NCBI GenBank assembly: GCA_006844765.1
Contig: SPJV01000105.1
Location: 1-64,000, forward strand
Reading direction: 5' to 3'
Source of the DNA: Alphaproteobacteria bacterium
GTDB taxonomy: Bacteria > Pseudomonadota > Alphaproteobacteria > UBA8366 > Aestuariispiraceae
Length of the DNA: 64,000 nt
Positions 61,452 to 64,000 of this stretch are shown piece after piece. The position numbers were made by a program, and so were the translations under genes. Position 1 is the first letter of the stretch. Each line of letters begins with the position of its first letter. The notes under the pieces are model-generated. The model saw only the letters and a list, made by a program, of their open reading frames with translations, was not told the origin of the DNA and ran no database searches.

Positions 61452-62938
61452 TCACTCAGCACCCAGGTGTCCTTGGAGCCCCCGCCTTGCGAGGAGTTAA
61501 CCACGATGGACCCCCGTTTCAGGGCAACCCGGGTCAATCCACCGGGTAGGACCCAGCTATCCTTCCCCGTCAGACAGAAGGGGCGTAGGTCCACATGCCG
61601 GGGTTCCAGGGCGCCATCAATCAGGGTTGGGCAGACAGAGAGGCTGACCATCGGTTGGCTGATGAAATTGGCCGGGTCATCCTTCAGCTTGGCGCGAATG
61701 TCGTCCAGTTCGTCCTGGCTCGCCTTCGGTCCAATGACGATTCCGTAGCCCCCGGATTCGCCTACCGGCTTCACCACGAGGTCCTTTAGATTGTCGAGCG
61801 TGTATTGAAGGCCTTCAGGCTCTCCACAGATATTGGTTTCGACATTCGGGATAATCGCTTCTTCATCGAAATAATATTTAATCAGGCGTGGCATATAGGC
61901 ATAGATCGCCTTGTCGTCGGCAACGCCGGTCCCGATGGCATTGGCGAGTGTAACATTGCCTTTTGCATAGGCCTGCATGATTCCCGGTACGCCCAGAAGG
62001 CTGTCTTCGCGGAAGGCGAGGGGGTCCAGGAAATCATCATCAATCCGTCGGTAGATGACGTGCACGGGGGCAAGGCCGCGCGTCGTGCGCATATAGACCT
62101 TGTCTTCCTCGATCACCAAATCCCGCCCTTCGACCAGGGGGACGCCCATTTCACGCGCAATGAAGATATGCTCGAAATAGGCTGAATTGAATACGCCCGG
62201 TGACAGCAGTACGACCTGCGGGTCGTCGACACCTTCCGGCGCGACGTCATGAAGGGCCGCGTGAAGCTTTGCGCCATAATCATCGACCGGGCGGATGCCG
62301 ATGTCTTCCGCCATGTCTGAGAAAGCGCGCATCATCATATGGCGGTTCTCAACCACGTATGAGACACCGGATGGGGTTCGCGCATTGTCTTCCAGCACAC
62401 GCAAGATGCCGTCTGAACCACGGACCAGATCTGTCCCGCAAATATGGACATAAACACCGCCCGGTGGGTCCAGCCCGATCATGCTTTCGCGATAGTTCTT
62501 ATTCCCCAGAACCAAATGCGCGGGAATGATGCCGTCCTTTATGCACCGCCGTTCATGGTAGATATCGTGAATAAAGGTGTTCAGAACCGCGACACGCTGC
62601 TTAATCCCCGCTTCCAACAGATCCCATTCTTTGGCCGAGATGACCCGCGGGATGACGTCAAAGGGCAGGATACGGTCTATCGCTGTTTTTTCAGTATAGA
62701 CAGTGAAGGTGATGCCAAGATTATAGAGCTCTTGTTCAGCCGCTTTGGACCGCGCCATAAGGTCGGTTTCTTGAAGCTGACGAATGCGTTTCTGAACCGC
62801 TTTGGAGGGGGCCGGCAGGTCTGGTCCACCGCCAACAATCTCACAGTAAAATCCGCTTGGATCATATCCGTTGATCCCATCGGTATCGTCAGCCATGTCG
62901 TCCCATCCGGAAGTCTCCCCAAGGGTGCGCTGCACCAT
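61448..62938 (-). CDS. Circularly permuted ATP-grasp type 2 protein (DUF404/DUF407)
   Basis: A 496-residue ligase-like protein. It has DPSGFYCEIVGG near the N-terminus, LEDNARTPSGVSYVVENR, LLSPGVFNSAYFEHIFIAREMGVPLVEG and VVKPVGESGGYGIVIGP, all diagnostic for this family of amide-bond forming ATP-grasp enzymes. It overlaps the alpha-E gene (ATGA). A second ATG at 62896 would remove 14 residues and has a better Shine-Dalgarno (GGATGGGA); both are possible. Its substrate is unknown. Confidence 0.92.
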   Translation of the reverse strand: MVQRTLGETSGWDDMADDTDGINGYDPSGFYCEIVGGGPDLPAPSKAVQKRIRQLQETDLMARSKAAEQELYNLGITFTVYTEKTAIDRILPFDVIPRVISAKEWDLLEAGIKQRVAVLNTFIHDIYHERRCIKDGIIPAHLVLGNKNYRESMIGLDPPGGVYVHICGTDLVRGSDGILRVLEDNARTPSGVSYVVENRHMMMRAFSDMAEDIGIRPVDDYGAKLHAALHDVAPEGVDDPQVVLLSPGVFNSAYFEHIFIAREMGVPLVEGRDLVIEEDKVYMRTTRGLAPVHVIYRRIDDDFLDPLAFREDSLLGVPGIMQAYAKGNVTLANAIGTGVADDKAIYAYMPRLIKYYFDEEAIIPNVETNICGEPEGLQYTLDNLKDLVVKPVGESGGYGIVIGPKASQDELDDIRAKLKDDPANFISQPMVSLSVCPTLIDGALEPRHVDLRPFCLTGKDSWVLPGGLTRVALKRGSIVVNSSQGGGSKDTWVLSE

Positions 62939-63035
62939 AGCCTTAAGTATGAGACAAACAGGTCATATGACAACTGTTTTACGGAATTTCCGTGAATTTT
63001 ACCGATGGGCTCGCCAAGACAGAGCCGTTTGGTGC

Positions 63036-63530
63036 TTACAGGACGTCCTGGCGATCAGCACGGATGACGATACTGCCGGTTAGGATATCGTGAAGGCATC
63101 GGCTTCGATCATCAAACAGCGCCCATAACAACAACAACCCACCTGTGAAGGCCAATGTGACATAGAACAGGGCGAATAGAATAACCGCCTGAACCAAGGT
63201 AAGCCGTCCGCCCCAGTTGGAAACAACCTTCAACCCCATGATCCGTTGACCAATAGTGGCTTGCGTTGGGGAGGAGACAAGAAAAGCATGATACGCGATG
63301 GGGAGCAGAGCCAAGAACGGCAATAGGAAGGCAAAGAGACCCAATGTTATGAAGACGAAGACGTAAACGGCACCTGATATGGCGAGAAGTATCGCTGCAT
63401 CGATCAGATAGGCCGCGACGCGACGCCCGATTGTTCCTTCAAAAAGGCTGGGATTATCGAGGGAGAGAGCACTTTGAAACCCTGCATCGTCATTTTTGTG
63501 CTGCTCAACAGGCATCGGATCCAAGCGCAT
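63036..63530 (-). CDS. RDD family membrane protein
   Basis: A 164-residue protein with the RDD motif RRVAAYLIDAAILL (near residue 36), then two further hydrophobic segments (LFAFLLPFLALLPIAYHAFLV and AVILFALFYVTLAFTGGLLLLWALF) and the family DDRSRCLHDILTGSIV near the end. RDD proteins are integral inner-membrane proteins of unclear role, some with Na+/H+ antiport activity. It is near bpt, as in other alphaproteobacteria. An internal ATG at 63515 would shorten it by 5 residues. Confidence 0.87.
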   Translation of the reverse strand: MRLDPMPVEQHKNDDAGFQSALSLDNPSLFEGTIGRRVAAYLIDAAILLAISGAVYVFVFITLGLFAFLLPFLALLPIAYHAFLVSSPTQATIGQRIMGLKVVSNWGGRLTLVQAVILFALFYVTLAFTGGLLLLWALFDDRSRCLHDILTGSIVIRADRQDVL

Positions 63531-63637
63531 ACTTCTACCTTCCGTCTTTTGTCTTTGTTAGAGGCTTATGTGGGAAGGCCGGGGGATATTCGCAAGCTTT
63601 GCCGTATTTTTGATCGCTCTATGCGTTTCGAAGAACG

Positions 63638-64000
63638 TTACTTGTTAACAACCGATGGGGGTGGTTGTCCGCGTCCCTTCGGTGCTTGCCGGAGCAGGAT
63701 CACGGTCATCCGTCTGTTCGAGGGGGAAGCCGGGTTTTCAATATAGAGCGGTTCTGAGTCTGCTTTCCCGATGACCGTGGCAAAACGCTGGGCGGGTAGT
63801 GCAACTCTCTGCAGTTCGCGCCGCGCAGCATTTGATCGGTTAAGTGAAAGTTGCCAGTTTCCGGTTTCTCCTGGCGTGCGGGCCGTATGGCCCGTGATCG
63901 AGATTTTGTTGGGCAGTCTCGCCATGTACTCGCCAATGAACTGAAGCGCCAGGCGCCCATGTTTTGTTAATTTGTCAGAGCTTGGGTCAAATGACGCTTC
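63638..64000 (-). CDS. OmpA/MotB family protein, C-terminal part (5' end outside window)
   Basis: The frame is open from the right edge to the stop at 63638, giving 120 residues of C-terminal OmpA-like domain. The peptidoglycan-binding pattern is FDPSSDKLTKHGR, LPNKISITGHTART, WQLSLNRSNAARRELQR and RRMTVILLRQ. In its details, especially the spacing GHTxR...NWxLSLxRSxAARR, it matches flagellar motor protein MotB more than OmpA. The N-terminal membrane helix that would confirm this lies beyond the window. Confidence 0.75.
   Translation of the reverse strand, partial: EASFDPSSDKLTKHGRLALQFIGEYMARLPNKISITGHTARTPGETGNWQLSLNRSNAARRELQRVALPAQRFATVIGKADSEPLYIENPASPSNRRMTVILLRQAPKGRGQPPPSVVNK

Overview
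The window looks like a chromosomal segment of an alphaproteobacterium, probably a marine Rhodospirillales-like lineage (inference). The grounds are the protein families present: Bpt-type leucyltransferase, CoxD/CoxE/CoxG/XdhC, MotB, YdbH-YnbE-YdbL, an MttB-like methyltransferase, D-amino-acid-oxidase-fold enzymes and a Panacea protein. The DNA is fairly GC-rich and densely coded, with many 1-4 bp start/stop overlaps. No tRNA, rRNA, insertion sequence, prophage or CRISPR array was seen. The only gene-free stretch over 300 bases is 36189-36554.

Region 1 (1-7394) is metabolic. It holds an AlaX editing protein, a PhyH dioxygenase, an FAD oxidoreductase, and a TetR-mttB-dehydratase-SDR operon whose promoter carries two tandem palindromes. 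It is probably a catabolic locus for a methylated amine or related compound; no corrinoid partner is present. Region 2 (7391-26630) is a complete type I secretion locus: a TolC-like outer-membrane protein, divergent from a 4.7 kaa surface protein (FecR-like domain, acidic linker, N-terminal RTX blocks, propeller-like repeats, 11 LamG-like modules, cadherin/VCBS-like spacers), followed by its ABC exporter and HlyD adaptor. A CRP-type site lies in the divergent promoter region. Region 3 (26739-30279) is a three-gene operon: an M20 N-carbamoylase-like hydrolase, a Rid/alpha-beta hydrolase fusion and a D-amino-acid dehydrogenase-like flavoprotein. These could act in sequence on an N-substituted amino acid.

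Region 4 (30415-38253) is mixed: FtsB, ValS, a family III CoA-transferase, a methyltransferase, a small membrane protein, a DUF1194 protein and an alpha/beta hydrolase. Region 5 (38222-49870, almost all minus strand) carries a translationally coupled CoxD-CoxE-split XdhC-MoeA/MocA maturation cassette, a cyclic-nucleotide-binding/TPR protein, the ydbL-ynbE-ydbH lipid-transport set and a membrane-anchored CoxG. No CO dehydrogenase structural genes are present.

Region 6 (50076-64000) holds a Panacea protein, an NhaD-like antiporter, a nitroreductase, an EAL-CBS-degenerate GGDEF protein, a DadA-like dehydrogenase with a beta-hydroxyacid dehydrogenase and its divergent LysR, a MoxR-GNAT pair, Bpt, the alpha-E/circularly permuted ATP-grasp pair, an RDD protein and a truncated MotB. 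The most distinctive item is the giant secreted protein and its exporter. The Rid-hydrolase fusion, the TetR double operator and the orphan Cox maturation cassette come next.
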